This document shows positions 44,073 to 52,813 of a stretch of DNA of 64,000 bases, in pieces (positions within the stretch are counted from its first letter, which is position 1; each line of letters opens with the position of its first letter). The notes below the pieces were generated by a model that ran no database searches, was not told where the DNA came from, and worked only from the letters and a program-made list of their open reading frames with translations. The translations under genes and the position numbers were made by a program. Origin of the DNA: Niveibacterium umoris (GTDB lineage: Bacteria > Pseudomonadota > Gammaproteobacteria > Burkholderiales > Rhodocyclaceae). The stretch is taken from contig NZ_JACIET010000002.1 in the NCBI RefSeq assembly GCF_014197015.1, forward strand, positions 248,001 through 312,000, in the 5' to 3' direction.

Positions 44073-46085
44073 GTGTTAGCCGTGTGGGTGCGCTTGGGCT
44101 TGCTCGCGCTGCTGCTTTGCAGCGCCACCGCACGGGCCGAATTGCCAACCTTTGAACAGGTCCGGGCCGCGTACCGGCCTTCCGATGCGGTGTTGCTCGA
44201 CCGCAATGGCGAGCCGCTCGCCGATCTGCGTTTCGACCCCAAGGTGCGCCGTTTCGAATGGGTGCCGCTGGCGCAGTTCTCCCCATCCCTGCGCGAAGCG
44301 CTGATCGCGGCTGAAGACCACCGCTTCTACGAACACGAAGGCGTGGACTGGCGCGCCTTCATCGGCTCGCTGTGGCACAACCTGCTGCACGACAACAAGC
44401 GTGGCGGTTCGACGCTGACGATGCAGCTGGCGGGCCTGCTCGACCCCGCGATCGCGCTGCCAAACGTGCCCGGCGGACGCCGCACTTATGCGCAGAAGTG
44501 GGATCAGGGGCTGGCCGCGCAGGAACTCGAACAGCGCTGGACCAAGGCGCAAATACTCGAGGCCTACCTCAATCTGGCGCCGTTCCGCGGCGACTTGCAG
44601 GGGGTGCACGCCGCCAGCGCGGTGATGTTCGGCAAGCCACCCTCGGCACTCGACCGACCCGAGGCCCTGCTGATCACCGCCTTGCTACCGAGCCCCAACG
44701 GTCGCGCCGAGCGTGTCGCCAAGCGTGCCTGCGCGCGTGCGCGGAAGATGGGCGTCGGCAACCTGTGCCCGCGCGTCACCGCGCTCTCCAGCCGGCTCGA
44801 TGCGCCACGTAACCGCCCGCGCTACACGCTCGCCCCGCATCTGGCGCAGCGCGTGCTGCATGCGGGCGGCGCGCATGTGACCTCGACACTCGACAGCGCG
44901 ATGCAGCAAGCCGCGACCACGGGCCTGCGCGAGGCGGTGCAGGCAGCGGCGAGACATGTCAGCAACGCTGCGGTGATCGTGCTCGACCAGGGCGACGCGA
45001 GCGTACGCGCCTGGGTCGGCGGCATCGACGCGAACACCGCCGACGCCGTGACGAACGTACGCAGCCAGCTGCCAGCCCTGTGGCTGCCCTTTGCCGCAGC
45101 GAACGCCATCGAGCGCCGCAGCGCCACGGCGGCAAGCCTGTTCGCCACCGCGCCGGTGGGCGATGCGCCCTGGAAGAGCTTGCGCACAACGCTGCAGCAG
45201 CCGGACCCCGGCACCCTGGCGGCATTGCTCACGCTCGCCGAATTGCCGATCGAGCGCCTGCGACAGGTGGGCGTCGAAATGCCGCGCGACAGTACGGCGC
45301 CGCCCGAAGCGAACCTGCTGCAAGTGGCGCAGGCGCTGCGCCCGCTCAGCTCTGGCGGCACCTGGCAGGCCGCCCGCTGGCTGAGCGACGGCCCGGTGGT
45401 CGCGCCCCGGCGGATCTGGCGCAGTGACGTGAGTTTCATCGTCGCAGACACGCTTGCCGACCCGACCCAACGCGGCCAGGCGGCCGAGTTGATGCTGCCG
45501 GACGCCGGATGGCAGGCGCTCTGGTGGATGAGCGATGTGAGCGGAGAGCGCTGCATCGCGTATTCAGCCGGTGAGCGCGTCGCAGTGGCGGTGCTGGTCA
45601 GCGGTGAAGGCAGCGGCGCGGAGAGCCCCGCCCGGCTCGCAGCGCGCGCCTTGCGCGAGATCGTGAAGCGCATCGGTTTGCCGGCCTCGCGCGCGCCGCG
45701 CACACCGTCCGGCCTCGTCCAGGGTGTGGTGGCCTTCGAACCGCCCGTCGAACCCGCCCGCCGTGAGTGGTTCCTGCGCGGCACGGAAGTCGGTTTGTCC
45801 GCGCCGCCAGCCAATGCCTACGCGCCTGCGCACGTCATTCTTCAGCCGGCATCCGGGGTCACGCGCATCACCCTGCGAGCGGGCGAGGCCCTCACGCTGG
45901 AGGCCCGCGATCCCGCAGGCGTCGGCCACTGGTGGGCAGAGGGCGAGTTGCTCGGCGAAGGGTCGCAGATCCTGTGGGCACCCCCGGCCGGCCACTATCG
46001 CATCGAACTGCGCGCCGCAGACGGCACGCCACTTGACCAGCGGGAATTCGATCTCGAATACCAGGACAGCGCAGACGAAAAGTAG
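44073..46085 (+). CDS. PBP1C homologue with inactive transpeptidase domain
   Basis: About 670 residues: signal/TM segment, then an intact glycosyltransferase domain (AEDHRFYEHEGVDW, GGSTLTMQLAGL, KWDQGLAAQELE, AYLNLAPFRGDLQG), a penicillin-binding domain and a C-terminal beta domain of the BiPBP_C type. The transpeptidase nucleophile motif is lost: where PBP1C has RSPGSTLKPF, this protein reads RSQLPALWLPF, lacking both Ser and Lys. The KTG region reads WWMSDVSGER. It should therefore polymerise glycan without cross-linking. GTG 44073, two bases after cca, is the likely start (GTG 44082 possible). Confidence 0.85.
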   Translation: MLAVWVRLGLLALLLCSATARAELPTFEQVRAAYRPSDAVLLDRNGEPLADLRFDPKVRRFEWVPLAQFSPSLREALIAAEDHRFYEHEGVDWRAFIGSLWHNLLHDNKRGGSTLTMQLAGLLDPAIALPNVPGGRRTYAQKWDQGLAAQELEQRWTKAQILEAYLNLAPFRGDLQGVHAASAVMFGKPPSALDRPEALLITALLPSPNGRAERVAKRACARARKMGVGNLCPRVTALSSRLDAPRNRPRYTLAPHLAQRVLHAGGAHVTSTLDSAMQQAATTGLREAVQAAARHVSNAAVIVLDQGDASVRAWVGGIDANTADAVTNVRSQLPALWLPFAAANAIERRSATAASLFATAPVGDAPWKSLRTTLQQPDPGTLAALLTLAELPIERLRQVGVEMPRDSTAPPEANLLQVAQALRPLSSGGTWQAARWLSDGPVVAPRRIWRSDVSFIVADTLADPTQRGQAAELMLPDAGWQALWWMSDVSGERCIAYSAGERVAVAVLVSGEGSGAESPARLAARALREIVKRIGLPASRAPRTPSGLVQGVVAFEPPVEPARREWFLRGTEVGLSAPPANAYAPAHVILQPASGVTRITLRAGEALTLEARDPAGVGHWWAEGELLGEGSQILWAPPAGHYRIELRAADGTPLDQREFDLEYQDSADEK

Positions 46086-46159
46086 TTGGCTTCCATGCCT
46101 CTGGCTGAACTCCACGGCGCTGATGCGGTCTGTCTGACATCCTTCCTTTGCCGACGCCG

Positions 46160-47596
46160 ATGTCCGCCGCCCTCGTCTGGTTCCGTCGCGATCTGCGCGA
46201 CCATGATCACGCCGCGCTTTACCACGCCCTCGCATCGCATCCGCGCGTGTATTGCGCCTTCGTGTTCGATCGCGACATCCTCGATGCGCTGCCTGCGCGG
46301 CGCGACCGCCGCGTCGAGTTCATCCATGCCGGCGTCGTCGAGCTCGACGCGGCCCTGCGTGCACAGGGCGGCAGCCTGATCGTGCGCCATGCCAGCGCGC
46401 GCGATGCGATTCCGCGTCTCGCGGTGGAGCTGGGCGTCAGCGCGGTGTACGCCAACCATGACTATGAACCCGACGCGCTGGCCCGCGACGATGCCGTGCG
46501 TGGGGCACTCGGCGCCGCCGGCATCGCACTGCATACCTTCAAGGACCAGGTCGTCTTCGAGAAGGCGGAAATCCTGACCGGCAGCGGCAAACCGTTCGCG
46601 GTGTTCACGCCCTACCGCAATGCCTGGCGCAAGGCGCTGACCGCGGCCCACGTAGATGCCTACCCGCTCGAAGCGTATCGGTCGCACCTGGCGGTGCCCA
46701 CCAGCGAAGAGCGCCTGCCCTCGCTGGGCGAACTCGGCTTTGAAGCGACCAATCTGACCGCGCTGCGCATGCCATGCGGCATGTCCGGCGCCCGCACGCT
46801 GTGGCAGGACTTCAAGCAACGCATCGCCGACTACCAGCGCACCCGCGATTTCCCCGCGCTCAAGGGTGTCTCTTACCTGTCGGCGCATCTGCGCTTCGGC
46901 ACGATCAGCGTGCGCGAGCTCGCCCGATTCGCGCTGATGCAGACCAGCGAGGGGGCTGACACCTGGCTCAACGAGCTGATCTGGCGCGAGTTCTACCAGC
47001 AGATACTGTGGCACCGGCCGGACGTCGTTTCGCGCAGTTTCAAGCCGGAGTTCGACGCGCTGCGCTGGGAAGAAGGTGCGGAGGCCGATGCACACTTTGC
47101 CGCATGGTGCGAGGCACGCACCGGCTATCCGCTGGTGGACGCAGCGATGCGCCAGATCAACCAGACTGGCTGGATGCACAACCGCCTGCGCATGGTTGTC
47201 GCGAGCTTCCTGACCAAGGACCTCGGCATCCACTGGCTGCGCGGCGAGCGCTATTTCGCCGCGCAGCTGCTTGACTATGACCTCGCCGCCAACAACGGTG
47301 GCTGGCAATGGGCGGCATCGACCGGCTGCGATGCCCAGCCCTGGTTCCGCATCTTCAACCCGGTCACCCAGTCGGAAAAGTTCGACCCGGGCGGGCGCTT
47401 CATCCGGCGCTACTTGCCCGAACTCGCCGCCGTGCCGGATCGCCACATCCACGCGCCCTGGCTGATGAGCCCGATGGAGCAGGCGGCCTGCGGCTGCCGG
47501 ATCGGCACCGACTATCCGCCCCCCATCGTGGACCATGCCGCAGCGCGCGCCGCGACCCTCGCGCGCTTCAAGTCGGTTCGCGCAACGCCCGCCTGA
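46160..47596 (+). CDS. phrB: Deoxyribodipyrimidine photolyase
   Basis: A 478-residue class I DNA photolyase that uses FAD and light to split cyclobutane dimers. N-terminal VWFRRDLRDHDHAAL marks the antenna-binding domain. C-terminal FAD domain motifs include WLNELIWREFYQQIL, GYPLVDAAMRQINQTGWMHN, and DYDLAANNGGWQWAASTG followed by PWFRIFNP. All three positions of the electron-transfer Trp region appear present. ATG 46160 was preferred to an upstream TTG. Confidence 0.95.
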   Translation: MSAALVWFRRDLRDHDHAALYHALASHPRVYCAFVFDRDILDALPARRDRRVEFIHAGVVELDAALRAQGGSLIVRHASARDAIPRLAVELGVSAVYANHDYEPDALARDDAVRGALGAAGIALHTFKDQVVFEKAEILTGSGKPFAVFTPYRNAWRKALTAAHVDAYPLEAYRSHLAVPTSEERLPSLGELGFEATNLTALRMPCGMSGARTLWQDFKQRIADYQRTRDFPALKGVSYLSAHLRFGTISVRELARFALMQTSEGADTWLNELIWREFYQQILWHRPDVVSRSFKPEFDALRWEEGAEADAHFAAWCEARTGYPLVDAAMRQINQTGWMHNRLRMVVASFLTKDLGIHWLRGERYFAAQLLDYDLAANNGGWQWAASTGCDAQPWFRIFNPVTQSEKFDPGGRFIRRYLPELAAVPDRHIHAPWLMSPMEQAACGCRIGTDYPPPIVDHAAARAATLARFKSVRATPA

Positions 47597-47625
47597 GCGC
47601 ACAGCCATCAGATCGCGACACTTGC

Positions 47626-47648
47626 GTACTAGACGACCGGTCTAGTAC
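47626..47648. promoter_or_regulatory. TetR-family operator (perfect inverted repeat)
   Basis: GTACTAGAC, 5-base centre GACCG, GTCTAGTAC: a perfect 9-bp inverted repeat ending 9 bases before the TetR gene's ATG. The core TAGAC-N5-GTCTA resembles the E. coli NemR box. A related site lies upstream of the OYE gene at 48296. Autoregulation by the adjacent repressor is inferred. Confidence 0.85.
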
Positions 47649-47657
47649 GATACGGCC

Positions 47658-48254
47658 ATGGACCGACCGACCGACACACGCGCGCATATTCTTGACACCG
47701 CAGAAGGCCTGATCCTGGGCAAGGGCTTCTCCGCGGTCGGGCTCGGCCCGATCCTGGCGGCCGCCGGCGTGCCAAAGGGCTCGTTCTATCACTGGTTCCC
47801 GTCGAAGGAAGCCTTCGGCGTGGCGCTACTTGAACGCTATTTCGCCAATTACCTCGAGCAACTCGATCAGCAGTTCGGTGCCACGAACGGCACCGGCCGC
47901 GCACGGGTGCTGGGCTACTTTGCCGAATGGATGGATCGCCATCGCGATGGCGGCGCCTGCGCGCAACAGTGCCTGGCGGTGAAACTCGCCGCCGAGGTGG
48001 CGGATCTGTCCGAGCCGATGCGCCGCGCACTGGAAACCGGCACCCAACGCATCACCGCCCGCATTGCGGCTGCGCTCGAGAGCGCAAGGCTCGATGGCTC
48101 ACTGCCGGGCGGGCTGGAGCCCGCCTCGCTCGCGGTCACGCTCTACGCGCTATGGATCGGCGCCAGCGTGCTGGCCAAGGCGCAGCACAGTGCGCAGCCC
48201 TTCGAAGCTGCGTGGCACCACACCTTGCATCTGCTCGGCGCGGACGCCCTCTGA
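47658..48254 (+). CDS. nemR: TetR-family repressor, NemR-like
   Basis: A 198-residue regulator with an N-terminal HTH (ILDTAEGLILGKGFSAVGLGPI, then VPKGSFYHWFPSKEAF) and an all-helical ligand domain. GGACAQQCLAVKLAAEVADLSEPMR contains two cysteines at the place where NemR/AcuR-type repressors sense electrophiles or hypochlorite. It lies between two copies of the same palindrome and is followed by an Old Yellow Enzyme gene, the E. coli nemRA layout. Derepression by reactive electrophiles is inferred from family knowledge. Confidence 0.88.
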   Translation: MDRPTDTRAHILDTAEGLILGKGFSAVGLGPILAAAGVPKGSFYHWFPSKEAFGVALLERYFANYLEQLDQQFGATNGTGRARVLGYFAEWMDRHRDGGACAQQCLAVKLAAEVADLSEPMRRALETGTQRITARIAAALESARLDGSLPGGLEPASLAVTLYALWIGASVLAKAQHSAQPFEAAWHHTLHLLGADAL

Positions 48255-48295
48255 CCGCACCCTGTGCCCGAACACCTTCCTTTTTTCTCACACAC

Positions 48296-48310
48296 TAGCC
48301 GACCGGTCTA
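48296..48310. promoter_or_regulatory. Second TetR-family operator, upstream of OYE gene
   Basis: TAGCC-GACCG-GTCTA, the same centre and right arm as the perfect palindrome at 47626 with one mismatch in the left arm, 37 bases before the OYE ATG. It suggests co-regulation of repressor and enzyme from two separate sites. Confidence 0.75.
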
Positions 48311-48347
48311 ATTACCGGTGTTTTTCGATCACATCTGGAGTTCCGAC

Positions 48348-49448
48348 ATGTCTGCCGACAAGCTGCTTTCCCCACTGAAACTGGGCAGCCTCACGCTGCC
48401 GAACCGCGTCTTCATGGCGCCGCTGACGCGTCAGCGCGCCTCACAGCCCGGCAATGTGCCGACCGCGCTGAACGCCACTTACTACGCCCAGCGCGCCTCC
48501 GCCGGCCTGATCGTCACCGAGGCCACGCAAGTGATGCCCGAAGGTCAGGGCTATGCGTGGACGCCAGGCATCCACAGCGACGAACAACAGGCCGGCTGGA
48601 AGCTGGTCACCGACGCGGTACACGCGGCCGGCGGCCATATCGCCCTGCAACTGTGGCATGTCGGCCGCATCTCGCACCGCCATGTGCAGCCGGGTCTCAA
48701 GCAGCCTGTCGCGCCCTCGGCGATCCAGGCCAATGCGCAAACCTTCGTGGTGCACCCGGACGGGAGCATGGGCATGGTGCAGACCGATCTGCCGCGCGCG
48801 CTCGAAGTCGAAGAGCTTCCGGGCATCGTCGCAGCCTATCGCGCTGCCGCCCGGCGCGCGATCGATACCGGTTTCGATCTGGTCGAGATCCATGCGGCCA
48901 ACGGTTATCTGCTCGATCAGTTCCAGAGCACCGGCCCGAACCAGCGCACCGATGCCTACGGCGGCAGCGTCGAGAACCGCGCGCGCCTGACGCTGGAAGT
49001 GGTGGATGCCGTCGTCGCCGAGATCGGCGCAGAGCGCACCGGCATCCGGATTTCGCCATTCGGCACCTTCAACGACATCAGCGACACCGAGGCCGAAGCC
49101 ATGGCCTTCCACCTCGTGACCCAGTTCGACGCCCGCAAGCTGGCCTATGTGCACGTGGCCGAGCCCGACTGGGCCGGCGGCCCCCAACTGACGGATGCCT
49201 TCCGCGCCGGCCTCCGGCAGCGCTATCACGGCGTGCTGGTGTTTGCCGGCGGCTACACGAAGGACAAGGCGGAAGCGCTGATCGCCAGCGGCACCGGCGA
49301 CGCGGTGGCCTTCGGCCGCCCCTTCATTGCCAACCCGGACCTGCCGGCACGCTTTGCCCGCGGCGCCGAAGTGAACGCGCCGGACGCGTCGACCTTCTAT
49401 GGCGGCGCCGAGAAGGGCTACACCGACTACCCGACGCTCACTGCCTGA
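48348..49448 (+). CDS. nemA: Old Yellow Enzyme (N-ethylmaleimide reductase type)
   Basis: A 366-residue FMN-dependent ene-reductase. Motifs: LPNRVFMAPLTRQRA, ATQVMPEGQGY, ALQLWHVGRISH, VEIHAANGYLLDQF (His-Asn pair for the substrate oxygen), GGSVENRARLTLEV and FGRPFIANPDLPAR. It reduces alpha/beta-unsaturated carbonyls and nitro-esters using NADPH. CTGGAG precedes ATG 48348. Controlled with the upstream TetR gene by shared operators; ends at a strong terminator. Confidence 0.95.
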   Translation: MSADKLLSPLKLGSLTLPNRVFMAPLTRQRASQPGNVPTALNATYYAQRASAGLIVTEATQVMPEGQGYAWTPGIHSDEQQAGWKLVTDAVHAAGGHIALQLWHVGRISHRHVQPGLKQPVAPSAIQANAQTFVVHPDGSMGMVQTDLPRALEVEELPGIVAAYRAAARRAIDTGFDLVEIHAANGYLLDQFQSTGPNQRTDAYGGSVENRARLTLEVVDAVVAEIGAERTGIRISPFGTFNDISDTEAEAMAFHLVTQFDARKLAYVHVAEPDWAGGPQLTDAFRAGLRQRYHGVLVFAGGYTKDKAEALIASGTGDAVAFGRPFIANPDLPARFARGAEVNAPDASTFYGGAEKGYTDYPTLTA

Positions 49449-49464
49449 TCGTCAGTCAACAGCA

Positions 49465-49499
49465 AACCGGCCGGGGTAAGCCCGGCCGGTTGCTTTCTT
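49465..49499 (+). terminator. Rho-independent terminator after OYE gene
   Basis: An 11-bp stem AACCGGCCGGG / CCCGGCCGGTT with a 5-base loop followed by GCTTTCTT, 16 bases past the stop codon. Confidence 0.85.
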
Positions 49500-49533
49500 G
49501 CGGTCTGCCCTCACGCCGAACCGCAACCTGAAC

Positions 49534-50055
49534 TCACAACTGACCGTCTTTCGGCGCCGGGCCGGGGCCGCCGCCGCGCGGACCATGCCGGCCATCGCCC
49601 CAACGCGGGCCCATCATGTGTTGCGCGTCAAAGGTCTTCTTCTGCTCGGGTGTGAGCTGGTCGTAGAACTTCGTCAGCGCCGCCAGATGCTTTTCCATCT
49701 GAGCCTGATGCAGCTTGGCGTGCTCAAGCATCGCCGCCATGCGTTCCGGCGCCGGCTTGTCGCGCAAGGCGGCAGGGTCAGGGCGACTCTTGGCCATCTG
49801 TGCCATGTCGTTGGTGATGCCGTCGCGGAACGCCTTCCATGCCGGCTCCTGCGCAGCGCTGAGCTTGAGCGCGTCGTGCAGCGCGTCGAAACGCCTGCCT
49901 GCCATCTGCTCCATGTGCGCCGGGTCGCCGTGCATCGGCCCCGCTCCGCCCGTCGGGCAGTCGCCGCGCGCCGCGGCAGCCAGCGGTGCAGCTGCGGCCA
50001 CGGTCAGCGCGCCGGTCGCAAGCCACGCCAGGGATCTCGATTTGAAGGTCTTCAT
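49534..50055 (-). CDS. Spy/CpxP-family periplasmic protein
   Basis: A 173-residue secreted protein (signal peptide to about residue 28). It has the LTxxQ-family helices LKLSAAQEPAWKAFRD and FYDQLTPEQKKTFDAQH that form the cradle of Spy-like chaperones. A His/Met/Gly-rich C terminus (MMGPRWGDGRHGPRGG) could bind metal. Possible roles are an ATP-independent periplasmic chaperone or a metal-stress sensor; no cpxRA-like pair is adjacent. Confidence 0.85.
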   Translation of the reverse strand: MKTFKSRSLAWLATGALTVAAAAPLAAAARGDCPTGGAGPMHGDPAHMEQMAGRRFDALHDALKLSAAQEPAWKAFRDGITNDMAQMAKSRPDPAALRDKPAPERMAAMLEHAKLHQAQMEKHLAALTKFYDQLTPEQKKTFDAQHMMGPRWGDGRHGPRGGGPGPAPKDGQL

Positions 50056-50261
50056 GATTTTCTCCGTCTTTCAGATCGGGCCCGGTGCCACACCGGAGCC
50101 CACACTTGCATTGAAGCAGAGGCCGCGCGCCGATGTGTTCCCCTGCCGGTGGCGTATGTTTCCAGGTGTGTCCGCGATGTGCGTAGCCGCCTCAAGTATT
50201 GGCGCCGCGAGCCGCTGACATGAACTTCGGAGAGCTTCCAGACATCAAGAATGGATGCGCC

Positions 50262-50552
50262 ATGTCCGCTTCCGAGCATCGATTCATCGTGCTCTTACGG
50301 TGCGACCGCCCCCCCGATGAGCTGGTGCCGGAATGGCCGGGGCATCCGGCGATCGCCCTATGGGACGTACCGCATCCGGAAGTCGGCGACGGTAGCCCGG
50401 CCGCAATCGCTCACGGTTTCAACCACCTGTTCATGGAGCTGCATCACCGCATCGACCTGTTCGTGCAGTTGCCGCTGGCCGCCCTCGACCGGCTTGCGGG
50501 CACCCGGCATCTGAAAGACATCGAAGCGGCAGGCACCCTGAAGACAGTGTGA
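50262..50552 (+). CDS. Short protein resembling C-terminal half of ArsC
   Basis: A 96-residue protein (or 110 if started at ATG 50220). The order FIVLLRCD, VPEWPGHPAIALWDVPHP, then a helix with LHHRIDLFVQLPLAAL, follows the C-terminal half of thioredoxin-coupled arsenate reductases (PxxPG...W...DP...F..L..RI..F..LP). The N-terminal phosphatase loop CX5R is missing and nothing like it is seen upstream. It may be a remnant or a non-catalytic binding protein. Assignment is tentative. Confidence 0.5.
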   Translation: MSASEHRFIVLLRCDRPPDELVPEWPGHPAIALWDVPHPEVGDGSPAAIAHGFNHLFMELHHRIDLFVQLPLAALDRLAGTRHLKDIEAAGTLKTV

Positions 50553-50573
50553 ACCGCCGCGCCGTGGGCAGGC

Positions 50574-51455
50574 TCAGAGCTGCCCGCGCCAAGCGCTGTC
50601 GTGCTGCTTAAAGGCTGCACGAAGACTGCCGACGAAGTAGTCCGGCAGTTGCCCAGCGGAGAACCAGGCAATGTTCTGCGCCAGATTGAGCGGATTCGCG
50701 GTGCCGACGATCGCGCTGCTGACACCCGGAATCGAGGCGACGAAACGTAGCGCGAGTTCGCCCCACGGGCGCCCGAAATTGCTCGCCCCCATCGCGCGCC
50801 AACGCAGCCAGTACTCTTCGCAGTAGTCGCCGACCGGTTGTGTGGCGAAACGCCAGGGGTGGTTCGCGGCAGGGCGCTTGGCGATGAAACCCTTGCCTTT
50901 CATTCTCGGCAGGGCGTGGTCGATGACGCGCTGGTCGCAGAGGTTCAGCGAGGCCATGAAACCATCGAAACGACCGCAGTCGATCGCGAAATCGAGGTCT
51001 TCGTTCTCGCCGGAATAGGCGATCGCACGCAGCTTGCCTTCCCGTTTCGCCTTTTCGAGCGCGGCGATTACTTCGCCCCGCGCAAGCACTTCGGCGGGAC
51101 AGGAATGAAGGTGAACGATGTCGATGCGGTCGGTGCGCATGCGCTGCAGGGCCGCCTCGACCCCGGCGCTGACGCAGGGGCCGGTCCAGTCCGCAAACCC
51201 TTCGATGCCATAGCCGAGCTTGGTCGACAGCACGATGTCGCTGCGCCGATGCGCAAGATGACGGCCAATGCGTTCTTCGGACAGGCCGTAACCGCGCGCG
51301 GTGTCGATCAGTGTGATTCCCGCATCGACGGCGCTTTCCAGCAGTCGCGCGACGTCGGCTTCGGCAAGGCGGGCGTCGCCGATCTGCCCGGCGCCCAGAC
51401 CGAGCGCGGAAACTTCGATGCCGGTACTGCCGTAGCTTCGCCGCGGAATCATCAT
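50574..51455 (-). CDS. Aldo/keto reductase
   Basis: A 293-residue NADPH-dependent TIM-barrel oxidoreductase. It has LGLGAGQIGD, then DTARGYGLSEERIG (catalytic Asp and Tyr), LSTKLGYG (catalytic Lys) and DIVHLHSC (His), with a late GVSSAIVGTANPLNL nucleotide-binding segment. This is the L-fucose/galactose dehydrogenase-like side of the family. Substrate unknown. Same strand as the GNAT and trmB genes, 12 bases after the GNAT stop. Confidence 0.9.
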   Translation of the reverse strand: MMIPRRSYGSTGIEVSALGLGAGQIGDARLAEADVARLLESAVDAGITLIDTARGYGLSEERIGRHLAHRRSDIVLSTKLGYGIEGFADWTGPCVSAGVEAALQRMRTDRIDIVHLHSCPAEVLARGEVIAALEKAKREGKLRAIAYSGENEDLDFAIDCGRFDGFMASLNLCDQRVIDHALPRMKGKGFIAKRPAANHPWRFATQPVGDYCEEYWLRWRAMGASNFGRPWGELALRFVASIPGVSSAIVGTANPLNLAQNIAWFSAGQLPDYFVGSLRAAFKQHDSAWRGQL

Positions 51456-51467
51456 CGAGCCCTTCGA

Positions 51468-51989
51468 TCAGATTGCGACAGCGCGCCGCAGTAAGCGGTC
51501 GGCACGCGCGCCGCCCAGCAGATAGCCGACCGGCGCCACGAACTCGTAGGCCTTGTCATTCTCGCGATTGATTGCGAATCCGAGCGCGGTATGGAATCGC
51601 ACCGATGCCGCGTTGGCCTTGTAAACGTGGCTGCAGATCTCGTCGAGCCCGAGGCTCTCGATCAGCGCCGCCATGCCGGCGAGCATCTGACGCATCACGC
51701 CGGCGGTGCGATGCGCGGGATGAATGTTGAATGCGGTGACGATCCAGGTCGCGTACGCATGTTGCGTCACCATGCCGTAGGCTACCAGCCTGCCATCGCG
51801 ACGCACCGGTGAAAGGCGTGACACCGGCAGGATCTCGCACAGGCGCGCCCGGTGCGGCGCCGCGTCGATGCGGTCGCCGGCCTGCTCGGTGTGCGCTTTC
51901 AGCGTGAGCAGGTCGAGGGCGAGGATTTCGTCGATCAGCGTTTCGTCGAGCGGCGACGCGGTCGGCTTGGATGACGGCGATGTGGCCAT
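51468..51989 (-). CDS. GNAT-family N-acetyltransferase
   Basis: A 173-residue protein with the GNAT core: strand TWIVTAFNIHPAHRTAGVMRQML (acetyl-CoA loop region HRTAGV) and the C-terminal YKANAASVRFHTALGF motif. It starts two bases after the trmB stop codon, so likely coupled to it. Substrate unknown. Confidence 0.82.
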   Translation of the reverse strand: MATSPSSKPTASPLDETLIDEILALDLLTLKAHTEQAGDRIDAAPHRARLCEILPVSRLSPVRRDGRLVAYGMVTQHAYATWIVTAFNIHPAHRTAGVMRQMLAGMAALIESLGLDEICSHVYKANAASVRFHTALGFAINRENDKAYEFVAPVGYLLGGARADRLLRRAVAI

Positions 51990-51991
51990 CG

Positions 51992-52708
51992 TCACGCCTT
52001 GCGCCGGAAGACCAGATCCCACACCCCGTGGCCGAGCTTGAGACCACGGTTTTCAAATTTGGTCAGCGGACGATAGTCCGGTTTAGGCGCATAGCCGTCC
52101 GCGGAGTTTTCCAGCAGGGGCTCGCCAGAAAGCACTTCGAGCATCTGCACCGCGTAGTCTTCCCAATCGGTCGCGCAATGGATGTAGCCGCCCGGAGTAA
52201 GGCGTTGCGCGAGCTGTTGCACGAACGGTTCCTGGATCAGGCGGCGTTTGTTGTGGCGTGCCTTGTGCCAGGGGTCGGGAAAATACACATGCACGCCGGC
52301 AAGCGAGTTCTCGCCGATCATGTCGCGCACCACTTCGAACGCGTCGTGCTGCATCACGCGGATGTTGGTGATGCCGCGCTCTTCGATCAGCTTGCAAAGA
52401 TTGCCGACGCCAGGGCCGTGCACTTCGATGCCGAGGAAGTTGTCGCCCGGCCGCGCCTGCGCAATGGTCGCCGTGGTGTCACCCATGCCGAAACCGATTT
52501 CAAGAATGGTCGGCGCACTGCGCCCGAAGGCGGTGTCATAGTCGAGCGCACCCCGGCGGTAGTCGATGCCCCAGCGCGGCATGCCTTCAGCAATGAAACG
52601 CTCCTGCGCCGGCGACATGCGCCCCTGGCGCACGACGTAGCTGCGTATGGGGCGCGTCTTCGGATCATCGACCGAGAGGTGCTTGCGGGTTTCAGGGGTG
52701 TCGCTCAT
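51992..52708 (-). CDS. trmB: tRNA (guanine-N7-)-methyltransferase
   Basis: A 238-residue SAM-dependent enzyme that makes m7G46 in tRNA. Family markers: [15 protein letters not shown] (SAM loop), [31 protein letters not shown] (catalytic Asp) and [17 protein letters not shown]. Start at 52708 gives MSDTPETRK. First gene of a minus-strand group with GNAT and aldo/keto reductase genes. Confidence 0.96.
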   Translation of the reverse strand: MSDTPETRKHLSVDDPKTRPIRSYVVRQGRMSPAQERFIAEGMPRWGIDYRRGALDYDTAFGRSAPTILEIGFGMGDTTATIAQARPGDNFLGIEVHGPGVGNLCKLIEERGITNIRVMQHDAFEVVRDMIGENSLAGVHVYFPDPWHKARHNKRRLIQEPFVQQLAQRLTPGGYIHCATDWEDYAVQMLEVLSGEPLLENSADGYAPKPDYRPLTKFENRGLKLGHGVWDLVFRRKA

Positions 52709-52813
52709 GCAGACCATCCACAAAGCGCGACCGCGGGTGTCGCGGATCGGCGCGGAATCAGTATTGCTTCTCTTGCGTGGCCACTGTGGCCTGCGGCGCC
52801 GGGCGCGCGGCGC

